From Deinococcus detaillensis (GTDB taxonomy: Bacteria > Deinococcota > Deinococci > Deinococcales > Deinococcaceae), in contig NZ_VKDB01000003.1 in the NCBI RefSeq assembly GCF_007280555.1, positions 1-64,000 on the forward strand: a stretch of DNA of 64,000 nt. Direction: 5' to 3'. Within the stretch, counting starts at the first letter, position 1; each line of letters starts with the position of its first letter. The notes under the pieces are model-generated. The model was not told the DNA's origin, did no database searches, and saw nothing but the letters and a program-made list of their open reading frames with translations. Shown piece after piece: positions 1 to 8,287 of this stretch. The position numbers were made by a program, and so were the translations under genes.

Positions 1-43
1 AGGACCCCCGTGAACCACTTCGGAAGGAGTGTCATGCCCAAGT

Positions 44-79
44 TTGACAGGGGGAGCAGCTTGCTGCTCCCCCTGTCAA
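44..79. terminator. Perfect 17-bp inverted repeat downstream of comM
   Basis: The arms TTGACAGGGGGAGCAGC (44-60) and its exact complement (63-79) are separated by two bases. It sits 22 bases past the comM stop, where a terminator is expected, but neither strand has a T-run after the stem, so factor-independent termination is uncertain. An open frame entering from the left ends in a TGA at 45-47 inside the stem and could be the tail of an unseen rightward gene; too little is visible to call it. Confidence 0.5.
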
Positions 80-100
80 TGGCCAAAGTCGAGCTAAGTT

Positions 101-1597
<1,497 letters not shown>

Positions 1598-1774
1598 CGG
1601 GTCACGCCCCTGCGCCAAGCAGAGCGTAGAGATCAATCAGGCAAACAGAGCGGTGACAGGTGAACACGGTGCTGACCTTAACGCCGCTCATCTGACGAAA
1701 ATCTTTACTCCTTCTTGCACTTCTTGCGGAGTGGGAGACAATACCCCGTAACCCCCCATCAGTACATTTGATTT

Positions 1775-1790
1775 GTGCAAAATTCTGCAC
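1775..1790. promoter_or_regulatory. Inverted repeat GTGCA-N6-TGCAC upstream of the peptide gene
   Basis: Perfect 5-bp arms separated by six bases lie 13 nt before the ribosome binding site of the Pro/Cys peptide gene. The size and symmetry suit either a dimeric repressor operator or a small 5'-UTR hairpin. No regulator can be assigned from the sequence. Confidence 0.3.
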
Positions 1791-1815
1791 CAACTCCTGT
1801 CTCGGAGGTGAAATT

Positions 1816-2048
1816 TTGAACAAAAATATTGGACTACATGAACTTTCCGACGAGCAGATGGCAGAGGTGGAAGGCGGTACATTCGGTTTGGATTTTTTCT
1901 TCTTTTGGTTGAACCCCCGTCCCACCCACTGCGCCCCCAAGCCGCCCACCTGCACGCCCCAACCGCCGGTTTGCCCTCCCCAGCCCCCTGTTTGCCCGCC
2001 GCCCCCGTTTGTACGCCCAAGCCTCCTTGCGGCGGCGTCATCAACTGA
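1816..2048 (+). pseudogene. Double-glycine-leader Pro/Cys-repeat peptide, apparently frameshifted
   Basis: A small peptide gene I do not recognise beyond its leader type. It starts at TTG 1816, five bases after a near-perfect ribosome binding site GGAGGTGA (1804-1811). Residues 1-21 form a classic secretion leader ending HELSDEQMAEVEGG, as in bacteriocins and other ribosomal peptides exported by peptidase-containing transporters. The core opens with TFGLDFFFFW and then repeats a C-x-P-[KQ]-P-P-x unit: CAPKPPT, CTPQPPV, CPPQPPV. In the starting frame the pattern breaks after base 2007. In the -1 frame it resumes as VCTPKPPCGGVIN and stops at TGA 2046-2048, 35 bases before a strong terminator. 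The unshifted frame instead runs to 2160 through that hairpin, which argues it is not the real end. With one extra base the product has 77 residues and six core cysteines. The break may be a mutation, a sequencing error in a C/G run, or programmed frameshifting. No modification, transport or immunity gene is adjacent. Confidence 0.6.
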
Positions 2049-2083
2049 AGACAACTCTCAATACTTGAACTGCAAATTAAATA

Positions 2084-2125
2084 CTCCAAAAAAAGGCCAA
2101 ATTCTAAACTGGCCTTTTTTTGGAG
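2084..2125. terminator. Strong bidirectional hairpin terminator
   Basis: The arms CTCCAAAAAAAGGCCA (2084-2099) and TGGCCTTTTTTTGGAG (2110-2125) pair perfectly over 16 bp with a 10-base loop. The T-run lies within the distal arm on either strand. It separates the peptide gene from the convergent Crp/Fnr gene and can serve both. Confidence 0.8.
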
Positions 2126-2194
2126 CTTGTGTTTTATCTGAACACTCAATTTTGAGGTGAGATCGGCGACTTATTCGGGCTCAGAGGAAGTCGA

Positions 2195-2821
2195 TTAAAA
2201 GAGGCCCGATTCTGCCCTGAGGCCAGCTTCGTTGCTCAGGGTCAGGCAGCGGTAAGCCGGCGTCAGTAAGCCGTCGTCGCGCATTTCGCCGATCAATTTG
2301 CTGACCGATTCGCGGGTGGCTCCGGTGCCCTCGGCGATCAGCTCGTGGGTGGCCCGCACATAGCGCTTGCCATCGGCGTGAGCGCCGCCCAAGCTGCTGC
2401 TCGCCAAATTGAGCAAGTAGCGGGCAATTCGCTCGCGCAACTCGCCGTCTTGGATGTGCACGCCGTCGGTCATCACCCGTTGGAGCTGATCGCTGAGGCT
2501 GCGGGTGACTTCCCACAGCTCCGGGGCCGAGAGGTGCTCAAGGTGAAGCGGGGTGAGAACCGCGTCCGTCAGGGCGATGATCTGGTGACTGCGGGGCAGA
2601 CCGTGCAGCGCTTCCTCGCCGAAAATATCGCCGGGGCGGATATGGCGCACCGTCAGGTTGCGGCCCTGCGAAGTCAGGCGCACGGCCCGGAGCAGACCGT
2701 TTTCCAAGCGGTAAAGGCTGGGTGCGGCGTCTCCGGCGTAGTAAAGGGTATCGCCCCGGTGAAGTGGGCGGCCTTGTGCTGGAGTGGTCGGAAGGGTTGG
2801 CTGTGCTGTGTGAAGGTTCAT
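2195..2821 (-). CDS. Crp/Fnr-family transcriptional regulator
   Basis: A 208-residue regulator. An N-terminal cyclic-nucleotide-binding-type beta barrel (about 15-110) carries the [10 protein letters not shown] signature, and a C-terminal winged helix (about 140-200) contains the recognition segment [13 protein letters not shown]. The start ATG is preceded by AGGAG. No Fnr-type cysteine cluster is present in the N-terminus, so an oxygen-sensing Fe-S cluster is unlikely; cAMP or another ligand is possible. The 270-bp upstream region holds a tandem 11-bp repeat and a GTGAG-CGG-CTCAC palindrome that could be autoregulatory. Its targets cannot be deduced here. Confidence 0.88.
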   Translation of the reverse strand: MNLHTAQPTLPTTPAQGRPLHRGDTLYYAGDAAPSLYRLENGLLRAVRLTSQGRNLTVRHIRPGDIFGEEALHGLPRSHQIIALTDAVLTPLHLEHLSAPELWEVTRSLSDQLQRVMTDGVHIQDGELRERIARYLLNLASSSLGGAHADGKRYVRATHELIAEGTGATRESVSKLIGEMRDDGLLTPAYRCLTLSNEAGLRAESGLF

Positions 2822-2930
2822 AAAGCTCCTGTCTGCGTGGATAAGCGAGATGCGGCGGGAAGAGAAGGGAGCGCCGAGGGCTGTCCAAGCAGACGAGCCG
2901 CGAAAGCAAGTGAACTGAACTGAGGCTGAC

Positions 2931-2952
2931 TGTACAAGGTTTGTATAAGGTT
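2931..2952. repeat. Tandem 11-bp repeat upstream of the Crp/Fnr gene
   Basis: TGTACAAGGTT is followed immediately by TGTATAAGGTT, a head-to-tail pair differing at one base. Read on the minus strand the second copy contains TATACA, a plausible -10 box for the Crp/Fnr gene. A similar TGTATAAGGT occurs at 4063-4072 upstream of the HDAC-like gene. Confidence 0.45.
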
Positions 2953-2966
2953 CAAAGGTGAGCGGC

Positions 2967-2979
2967 TCACACTCTGAAG
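2967..2979. promoter_or_regulatory. Palindrome GTGAG-CGG-CTCAC
   Basis: A perfect 5-bp inverted repeat with a 3-base centre, about 150 bases upstream of the Crp/Fnr start. It resembles but does not match the Crp consensus (TGTGA-N6-TCACA), so autoregulation is only a guess. Confidence 0.3.
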
Positions 2980-3091
2980 AAGAGATGGAGACTGGCGAGT
3001 GTAAAGAGTTTTATGCTGGCGACCTAACTTTGGATGTGGACCGACTACGGGTGCAAATTTTAAAAGTGGGCTTGCTCTTCAATGACCAGCG

Positions 3092-3982
3092 TTAGAACAC
3101 TTCTAAACCGTCCAGCACGACGCTAGCGTGGGCTTCGATGGTCAGGGCGTGGTCGGCGTTGTAGCCGCCCGCCAGCATGGTCACTACAGGTACGCCCGCC
3201 CGTTTGGCCCATTCTAAAATCAAGCGGTTGCGCTCCCGCACGCCGCTGAGACTCAGGGCAAAGCGCCCGAAGCGGTCATGGGCCAGCACGTCTACGCCCG
3301 CCAGGTACAGCAGTAGATCAGGCCGGTACGCTTCTAGAGCCGGAAGGACTTGCGCTCTGAGCACGCTCATATACTCGCTGTCGGTGACGCCGTCGCCCAG
3401 CCCGATGTCGAGGTCGCTGACTTCTTTGCGGAACGGGTAATTGCGCTCGCCATGCACGCTGAGGGTAAACGCGCCGGCTACGCCGCTCAGCAGCGCCGCC
3501 GTGCCGTTGCCCTGATGCACGTCCAGGTCAATAGTCATCACCCGCCGCGCCCAGCCTTGTTGCAGCGCTAGGCGAGTCAGGATGGCGGTGTCGTTGATCA
3601 GGCAAAAGCCGCCCGCACTGCTCTCGAAAGCGTGGTGGGTGCCGCCAGCAAGGTTTGCGCCCCAGCCGACTTGCAGAGCGTCGTGCAGGGCCGCCACTGA
3701 GCCGCCCGCCGCTCTGCGTGCCCGCTCCACCACGCCCACGCTCCACGGCAAACCGAACTCGCGGGTTTCTTTGGCGCTGACTTCACCGCGCCGCCAGCGC
3801 CTGAGCCACAGCGGATCATGCACCAATCCGGCGGTGGCCCACGACAAATTGGGCGTGTCCAGCACGGGCAGGAGGCCGCTGAGCCGCTCGGCCACGCCCC
3901 GGTACTTGTAATAGGGAAAGCGGTGGCCTTCCGGCAAAGGAAAGTCGTAAGCGGCGGGCGTATAAGCCCGAAAAGGCGTCAT
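3092..3982 (-). CDS. Histone-deacetylase / AcuC-family hydrolase
   Basis: An arginase-fold zinc deacetylase-like protein of about 296 residues. It shows the family motifs GGTHHAFES (active-site His pair) and [11 protein letters not shown] (metal-binding Asp/His), with a C-terminal [10 protein letters not shown]. Bacterial members remove acetyl groups from small molecules (acetoin utilisation, polyamines) or from protein lysines; the substrate here is unknown. The start is taken at ATG 3982 ([14 protein letters not shown]), which fits family N-termini. A GTG at 4048 would add 22 residues and lies 14 nt after a TATACA box, so it cannot be excluded. It is monocistronic, with pspA upstream on the same strand after a terminator. 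Confidence 0.85.
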   Translation of the reverse strand: MTPFRAYTPAAYDFPLPEGHRFPYYKYRGVAERLSGLLPVLDTPNLSWATAGLVHDPLWLRRWRRGEVSAKETREFGLPWSVGVVERARRAAGGSVAALHDALQVGWGANLAGGTHHAFESSAGGFCLINDTAILTRLALQQGWARRVMTIDLDVHQGNGTAALLSGVAGAFTLSVHGERNYPFRKEVSDLDIGLGDGVTDSEYMSVLRAQVLPALEAYRPDLLLYLAGVDVLAHDRFGRFALSLSGVRERNRLILEWAKRAGVPVVTMLAGGYNADHALTIEAHASVVLDGLEVF

Positions 3983-4152
3983 GTCGGGTAGTCTGCCGCG
4001 CTGTTGGCCGGCTGGTGGTGTGAGGGCTGACAGAGAGGCCAGTCTCACCAGGAAGGCAAGGCCTGTATAAGGTCTGATGAATGTCGGCTCAACCTGAGTT
4101 CAGCCAAAGACAATTCTTTTTGGCGAATGGGTGAAGACGCTTTAATAAAACG

Positions 4153-4184
4153 AAAAAGCCAGCGCTGAGAAATGCGCTGGCTTT
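4153..4184 (-). terminator. Hairpin terminator of pspA
   Basis: AAAGCCAGCGC (4155-4165) pairs with GCGCTGGCTTT (4174-4184) around an 8-base loop. On the minus strand the stem is followed by a T-rich tail. It lies 30 bases beyond the pspA stop. Confidence 0.75.
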
Positions 4185-4212
4185 CATCGAGCTTCTCAGC
4201 TCGGAGTCTCGT

Positions 4213-4881
4213 TTACTGCCCGCCCTTCACCTTGAGCTTGAGGGCTTCAAACTCGTCGTCCAAGGCCTTGCCACGCCCCATATTGGCGAGCTGGGCGTCG
4301 ACGTCGCCTTCTTCGCGCAGTTGGTGCATGGCGTTGGCTTTGTCTTCCTGCGCGGCGACTTTGCGCTCCATATCCTCAAAAGCGCTCATGGCCCCGCCAG
4401 ACTTGTCAAAACCTGAAGCTTTTTCCAGCGTTTCTGAAGCTTTGGCGGTTTGGTGACGCGCCAGCAGAAGCTGCTGCTTGCTTTCCATCTCGTCGATTTT
4501 GGCTTCCAGCGCCCGCAACTGGGTTTTGAGCTGATCGACGTTGTTGGTGCTGATTTTGAGCTGGTCGTCAAACCCTGCGGCCAGATCGGCGTGGTTTTGC
4601 TTGCGGCGCAGCGCTTCGCGGGCCAGGTCTTCGCTGCCGCCGCGCATGGCTTCCTCGGCTTTCATGCCGTATTCCTCAGAAAGCTTGCGGTTGGTGTTGG
4701 CCTCGCGCTCCAGCTTGGCTTGCTGGGCCATTGATCCGGCGACTTCGGTGCGGGCCTGGTTGTAGGCGTCGCGCATATCGCGCAGGGTTTGCTCGATGAT
4801 TTTGCTGGGGTCTTCGGCCTTGGAAATCAGGTCGTTGACATTGGCGCGGAGCAAACGGGACAGTCGGTCAAGAATAGACAT
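4213..4881 (-). CDS. pspA: PspA/IM30-family membrane-stress protein
   Basis: A 222-residue, almost wholly helical protein of the PspA/Vipp1 (ESCRT-III-like) family, which assembles on the inner face of the membrane and preserves its integrity under stress. The N-terminus MSILDRLSRLLRANVNDL is the amphipathic membrane-binding helix, followed by the family stretch AEDPSKIIEQTLRDM. Long coiled-coil segments run from about 25 to 190, with a short C-terminal helix from about 200. No pspB/C or pspF-type regulator is nearby. Upstream sequence GGAGG sits about seven bases before the ATG. Confidence 0.95.
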   Translation of the reverse strand: MSILDRLSRLLRANVNDLISKAEDPSKIIEQTLRDMRDAYNQARTEVAGSMAQQAKLEREANTNRKLSEEYGMKAEEAMRGGSEDLAREALRRKQNHADLAAGFDDQLKISTNNVDQLKTQLRALEAKIDEMESKQQLLLARHQTAKASETLEKASGFDKSGGAMSAFEDMERKVAAQEDKANAMHQLREEGDVDAQLANMGRGKALDDEFEALKLKVKGGQ

Positions 4882-4969
4882 GGGTGGGGCCTCCTGATCT
4901 CACTTTACGAAGTGGGGCTGAGAAGAGTTGCACGGTTGAGCGTAGCCTCAAGGAAAACTAAAGGCGGGT

Positions 4970-4975
4970 TACACT
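4970..4975 (+). promoter_or_regulatory. -10 box of a leaderless promoter (EVE gene)
   Basis: TACACT ends seven bases before the GTG start at 4983, so the transcript should begin at or next to the start codon. Confidence 0.6.
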
Positions 4976-4982
4976 GCTGGGC

Positions 4983-5468
4983 GTGAAGTATTGGCTGCTC
5001 AAAAGTGAACCGGACGTGTTTGGCTACCCCGACCTTCTGCGGGTCAGCGCCGAGCCGTGGAACGGCGTCCGCAACTACTTGGCCCGCAACTTTTTACGCC
5101 AGATGCAGGTGGGCGATTTGTGCTTGTTTTACCACTCGCAGGCCAAGCCCACCGGCATAGCAGGGCTGGCGAAAGTGGTTCGGGCCGCCTACCCCGACGA
5201 CCTGCAATTTGAAATCGGCAGCGCTTACCATGACGCCAAGAGCACGCCGGACAATCCGCGCTGGAGCATGGTGGACGTGGCGGCATTTGCCGAACTGCCC
5301 CGCTTTCTGAGTTTGGACGATTTGCGGGCCATTCCAGAACTCCATCAAATGCGCCTGCTGCAAAAAGGCAACCGCTTATCGGTGATGCCCGTTTCCGACG
5401 ATGAGTTTCGGGTGATCGTGGAAGCAGGTGGGCTGGCTTTTGAGACTTTGGAAGCAGAGTTGCGCTAA
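4983..5468 (+). CDS. EVE domain-containing protein
   Basis: A 161-residue single-domain protein matching the EVE family (PUA-like fold, similar to YTH). It begins MKYWLLKSEPDVFGYPDL, typical of the family, and contains GVRNYLARNFLRQM and the LCLFYHSQ segment. Family members are thought to bind modified bases in RNA or DNA; no enzymatic function is implied. The start is GTG 4983, directly downstream of a -10 box, so the mRNA is probably leaderless. Confidence 0.93.
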   Translation: MKYWLLKSEPDVFGYPDLLRVSAEPWNGVRNYLARNFLRQMQVGDLCLFYHSQAKPTGIAGLAKVVRAAYPDDLQFEIGSAYHDAKSTPDNPRWSMVDVAAFAELPRFLSLDDLRAIPELHQMRLLQKGNRLSVMPVSDDEFRVIVEAGGLAFETLEAELR

Positions 5469-5564
5469 GCGGATTGCAGAGACCACCGAAGTCGGGTGAA
5501 GTCGGAGAATGCACTGACCTGAGCTTGTAACGCTTCTGTAAGCCCCCTCAGCACACACTGAACC

Positions 5565-5681
5565 ATGTTTATTGCCTTGACCGTCGCGGCTGCCGTTTTG
5601 GGAATCAGCTTGGCCCGCCGCTCCGAAACGCCCCGCCAAGTTCGCCCCGTTGCGGTGCCTGTACCGGTGCGACGCCGCTAG
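5565..5681 (+). CDS. Possible 38-residue membrane peptide
   Basis: ATG 5565 opens a short frame encoding MFIALTVAAAVLGISLARRS, a single hydrophobic segment with a positively charged flank, then a Pro/Val/Arg-rich tail ending VPVPVRRR. It resembles small single-span proteins that annotation often misses. There is no clear ribosome binding site, and it lies just upstream of thyX. Codon third positions are GC-rich. Whether it is expressed is unknown. Confidence 0.4.
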   Translation: MFIALTVAAAVLGISLARRSETPRQVRPVAVPVPVRRR

Positions 5682-5726
5682 GCCGGAGTTGAACTCAGCA
5701 GGGTCAAGTTCTTCCAAAATTCCAGC

Positions 5727-5732
5727 TAAGCT
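5727..5732 (+). promoter_or_regulatory. -10 box of a leaderless promoter (thyX)
   Basis: TAAGCT ends seven bases before the thyX GTG at 5740. Confidence 0.55.
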
Positions 5733-5739
5733 AGGGGGC

Positions 5740-6483
5740 GTGAATGACACCGCCCCCACTGCTGTTGCCCCAGCTCTCGCTCCGAGTACCGACCAAGCCC
5801 CACCCGTGCTGTACCCGCTGTCCGACGGGATCGGCTCGGTGGCGCTGATTCAGCACTCAGGCGACGACAAAATGATTGTGAATGCGGCCCGTGTTTCCTT
5901 CGGTGGAGACAATGCCGCGCCGTTGACAGGACGCGACGAGAAACTGATTTCTTATTTACTCAAGCATAAGCACGGCAGCCCGTTTGAACACAACTTGATC
6001 ACTTTTAAGGTCATTTGCCCAATTTTTGTTGACCGTCAGCTCGTGCGTCACCGTGTAGGAGTCTCAAAAAATGAAATTTCGGGCCGTTATGTAGAGTTAC
6101 AGGAGCGCGATTACACGCCCACGCAGTTTCGTAGACAAGCGCCCAGCAACCGCCAAGCCAGCGTAGAAGACGACGGCACTTTAGATCAGGCCGCCGCCCA
6201 TGAAGCTTGGGCCACTGCTTCTCAGACGGCTTTCAAGGCGTATCACCAACTCCTAGAACTCGGCGTCACACGCGAGCAGGCGCGGGGCGTGCTGCCGCTC
6301 TCTCTCTATACCGAGTCGTATTACACCTTTAACGTGCGCTCCCTGCTGCATTTTTTGGAGTTGCGCGACCACGAGGGCGCACAGTCTGAAACGCGCTTGT
6401 TTGCGCGGGCGATAGGTCAACTGGCCGAGCCGCTCTTTCCGGTGACGTTCAGGGCGTGGCGGGCGCTGCACCACGAGCAATGA
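5740..6483 (+). CDS. thyX: FAD-dependent thymidylate synthase ThyX
   Basis: A 247-residue flavoprotein that makes dTMP from dUMP using methylene-tetrahydrofolate and reduced FAD. The ThyX signature is intact as RHRVGVSKNEISGRY, and the C-terminal PLSLYTESYYTFNVRSLLHFL matches the dUMP/FAD pocket. The start is GTG 5740; an earlier ATG at 5650 in the same frame adds 30 unconserved residues and lies within the preceding small frame. The next gene, 22 bases downstream on the same strand, is an HD-domain nucleotidase-like protein, consistent with a small nucleotide-metabolism unit. Confidence 0.96.
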   Translation: MNDTAPTAVAPALAPSTDQAPPVLYPLSDGIGSVALIQHSGDDKMIVNAARVSFGGDNAAPLTGRDEKLISYLLKHKHGSPFEHNLITFKVICPIFVDRQLVRHRVGVSKNEISGRYVELQERDYTPTQFRRQAPSNRQASVEDDGTLDQAAAHEAWATASQTAFKAYHQLLELGVTREQARGVLPLSLYTESYYTFNVRSLLHFLELRDHEGAQSETRLFARAIGQLAEPLFPVTFRAWRALHHEQ

Positions 6484-6505
6484 GGCTCACAGCAATGAGA
6501 GAACC

Positions 6506-7120
6506 GTGATTCAAGCTCAGGCGCTTGAGCGAATCGGTCATCAAGTGGAGTTTTTGTTGGCTTGTGACCAGCTCAAGTCGGTGGCCCGCACGACACTGCT
6601 GCACTGTGCCAGCCGCGCCGAGAACAGCGCCGAGCATTCCTGGCATCTGGCGCTGATGGCATTGACGCTGGCCGAATACGCGCCGCCGAAAACCGATATA
6701 GGGCACGCCGTGAAACTCTTGATCGTGCATGATTTGGTGGAAGTCTTTGCTGGAGACACCCACTTTGATCAGTCTGAAGCCGAGCACGAGCAACAAAGGT
6801 ACAGAGAACAGGCAGCGGCCCACCAGTTGTTTGGTCTGCTGCCCGAAGATCAGCGGCAGCTTTTCCATCAACTCTGGCAAGAATTTGAAGCGCGAGTCAC
6901 GCCCGCCGCCCGTTTTGCCAAAGCGCTGGACGCCTTGCAACCTGTTTTGCTGACTTGGGGAGCGGGCGCTCAAGGCTCGGCAGCACACCCTGAGCTGACG
7001 CTTGAGCGTGTGCTGCACCTCAAACGCGCCGCCCTGAGTGAATTTCCGGCACTGTTGGCTTTAGTGGAGCGTACCCTCGCGCAGGCCGTCATTGAAGGCA
7101 TTTTGCCCACAGATCACTGA
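6506..7120 (+). CDS. HD-domain protein, YfbR/HDDC2-like 5'-deoxynucleotidase
   Basis: A 204-residue HD-superfamily hydrolase. Metal-binding motifs are visible as SAEHSWHLALMA (His), VHDLVEVFAGD (the HD pair plus Glu) and a later conserved Asp in AKALDALQPVLL. YfbR and HDDC2 relatives hydrolyse deoxynucleoside 5'-monophosphates, including those feeding dTMP synthesis. That fits the position directly after thyX. The start is GTG 6506. Its 3' end overlaps the end of the convergent gene at 7114 by seven bases. Confidence 0.85.
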   Translation: MIQAQALERIGHQVEFLLACDQLKSVARTTLLHCASRAENSAEHSWHLALMALTLAEYAPPKTDIGHAVKLLIVHDLVEVFAGDTHFDQSEAEHEQQRYREQAAAHQLFGLLPEDQRQLFHQLWQEFEARVTPAARFAKALDALQPVLLTWGAGAQGSAAHPELTLERVLHLKRAALSEFPALLALVERTLAQAVIEGILPTDH

Positions 7121-7602
7121 CCCAACCTGCCCTGCCCCAAAAGTCCCCGCAAATACCGCTGCGTGGCGTCCAGCACCGGCTTACTTTTCAGGCAAGCCAC
7201 CAGCGCCCGCGTGGCGGCGTGTTCGGAGCCGTGCAGTGCGCCCAGGAGTTCCTCACTTATTTTGGGATGCAGCCGCCCGCGCACAAACAGCGCCGTTTCA
7301 ATCAAATCGTCCACCGGCAAATTGCGGTGAAGTTCGCCGTCAAATGTTACGGTCTGCACTACCGCCCGGCCCCGCAAGTCGCTGGTGAGGTGGGCGCTAA
7401 GCGGCTTGTCCATCCGCCAGGTGATCTGCTCGATGGTGGGCAGCATAGCCTGCACCAAATTGAGTGCCAGCGAGCGGCCATACAGCGTGATCCGGTCTTG
7501 GCGTTTCAGCGGCGCGTAAAGCTGCTGCGCCAGCCGCCGGGAGAGCAGATCGCCCTCGTCCATCAGCAGGGCGCGGTCAGTTTCGGAGAGGGGAGAGGTC
7601 AT
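7114..7602 (-). CDS. Hypothetical protein co-transcribed with a TetR regulator
   Basis: A 162-residue soluble protein I do not recognise. It is mostly helical, with no signal peptide, membrane segment or cysteine motif. A central LRGRAVVQTVTFDGELHRNLPVDDLIETA stretch is the most distinctive part. Its ATG overlaps the stop of the upstream TetR gene (ATGA, 7599-7602), so the two are translationally coupled and the protein may act with that regulator. Confidence 0.75.
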   Translation of the reverse strand: MTSPLSETDRALLMDEGDLLSRRLAQQLYAPLKRQDRITLYGRSLALNLVQAMLPTIEQITWRMDKPLSAHLTSDLRGRAVVQTVTFDGELHRNLPVDDLIETALFVRGRLHPKISEELLGALHGSEHAATRALVACLKSKPVLDATQRYLRGLLGQGRLGQ

Positions 7603-8186
7603 AGCGTTTCCCTTGAAACATCGCCCTGTGTGGCGGCGCGTTCCATTTCGTCGAGCAAAGCACTAAGCCCCACTTCAAAGCCGCCTTTGGGCCCGCTGAG
7701 ACCAAACAAGCCGCTGCGCGACATCACCACGAAGCCGTGCAAAAAGGCCCACAGCGCCACGGTGCGGGCGGTGTCGTCTGTGTGGCCGCTCAGCGCACTT
7801 ACCAAGTTCAGCACGGTATTCCACAAATCTTTGCCGGGGCCGGGTTGCCCCACGCTCGGCGGGCGCGGCGAGAGCAGCAAGCGGTAGCGGTGCGGGTACG
7901 TCTCGGCATATCGCATATAGGCTTCACAGGTCAAGAGCAGCGCCCCACGCGGCGTTGTCCCGGTGCTGGCCTGCTCAATGGCGTGGGTGAGTTCGCGGGA
8001 AGCGCAGTCCTCTAGGGCCTGCAAAAGGGCGGCGCGGTCTGGGAAGTGGCGGTACAAGCTGCTGGCCTGTACGCCCAGCGCGGCGGCCAGCGGGCGCATG
8101 TTCAGCGCGTCTTGCCCGCCTGCGTCCAGCAAGATCTGGGCCTCGCGCAGAATAAGTTCGGGAGTGAGTTTTGGTGGGTAGGGCAT
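7599..8186 (-). CDS. TetR-family repressor (WHG-type C-terminal domain)
   Basis: A 195-residue TetR regulator. The helix-turn-helix is at about 28-50, with AAALGVQASSLYRHFPDRAALL, followed by a helical ligand domain containing YRLLLSPRPP and FLHGFVVMSRSGLF, typical of the WHG-domain subgroup. The ATG at 8186 lies seven bases after a TATACT box, so the transcript is probably leaderless. It is divergent from an MBL-fold hydrolase, and the shared intergenic region contains three GAAC/GTTC-type repeats, a likely operator controlling both directions. Confidence 0.9.
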   Translation of the reverse strand: MPYPPKLTPELILREAQILLDAGGQDALNMRPLAAALGVQASSLYRHFPDRAALLQALEDCASRELTHAIEQASTGTTPRGALLLTCEAYMRYAETYPHRYRLLLSPRPPSVGQPGPGKDLWNTVLNLVSALSGHTDDTARTVALWAFLHGFVVMSRSGLFGLSGPKGGFEVGLSALLDEMERAATQGDVSRETL

Positions 8187-8193
8187 ACTGGGC

Positions 8194-8199
8194 AGTATA
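8194..8199 (-). promoter_or_regulatory. -10 box of the TetR gene (leaderless)
   Basis: Minus-strand TATACT ends seven bases before the TetR ATG at 8186. Confidence 0.65.
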
Positions 8200-8272
8200 G
8201 CGAACAGTGTAAGTCTTGACAGTGATCAGCCGAAAGCGTACGCTGTTCACCACAAAGGCGAACGGTGTTCTT
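8200..8272. promoter_or_regulatory. Divergent TetR/MBL promoter region with repeated operator-like sites
   Basis: A -35 TTGACA (8216-8221) and a weak -10 TACGCT (8239-8244), 17 bp apart, face the MBL gene. Three related sites lie here: GCGAACAGTGT (8200-8210), AGCGTACGCTGTTC (8235-8248) and GCGAACGGTGTTC (8258-8270), the last containing the palindrome GAAC-GGT-GTTC. The middle site overlaps the -10 and the first lies next to the TetR -10, so one repressor could shut both promoters. Confidence 0.55.
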
Positions 8273-8287
8273 TTTCGTCTGGGGATA

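Noticed and set aside
1602..2149. Two leftward open frames with repeated Gly-Trp-Gly motifs opposite the peptide gene
   Set aside because: They are the complement of the Pro/Cys repeats, have no ribosome binding site, and run through the comM start region or the terminator. The plus-strand reading has an RBS and a canonical leader.
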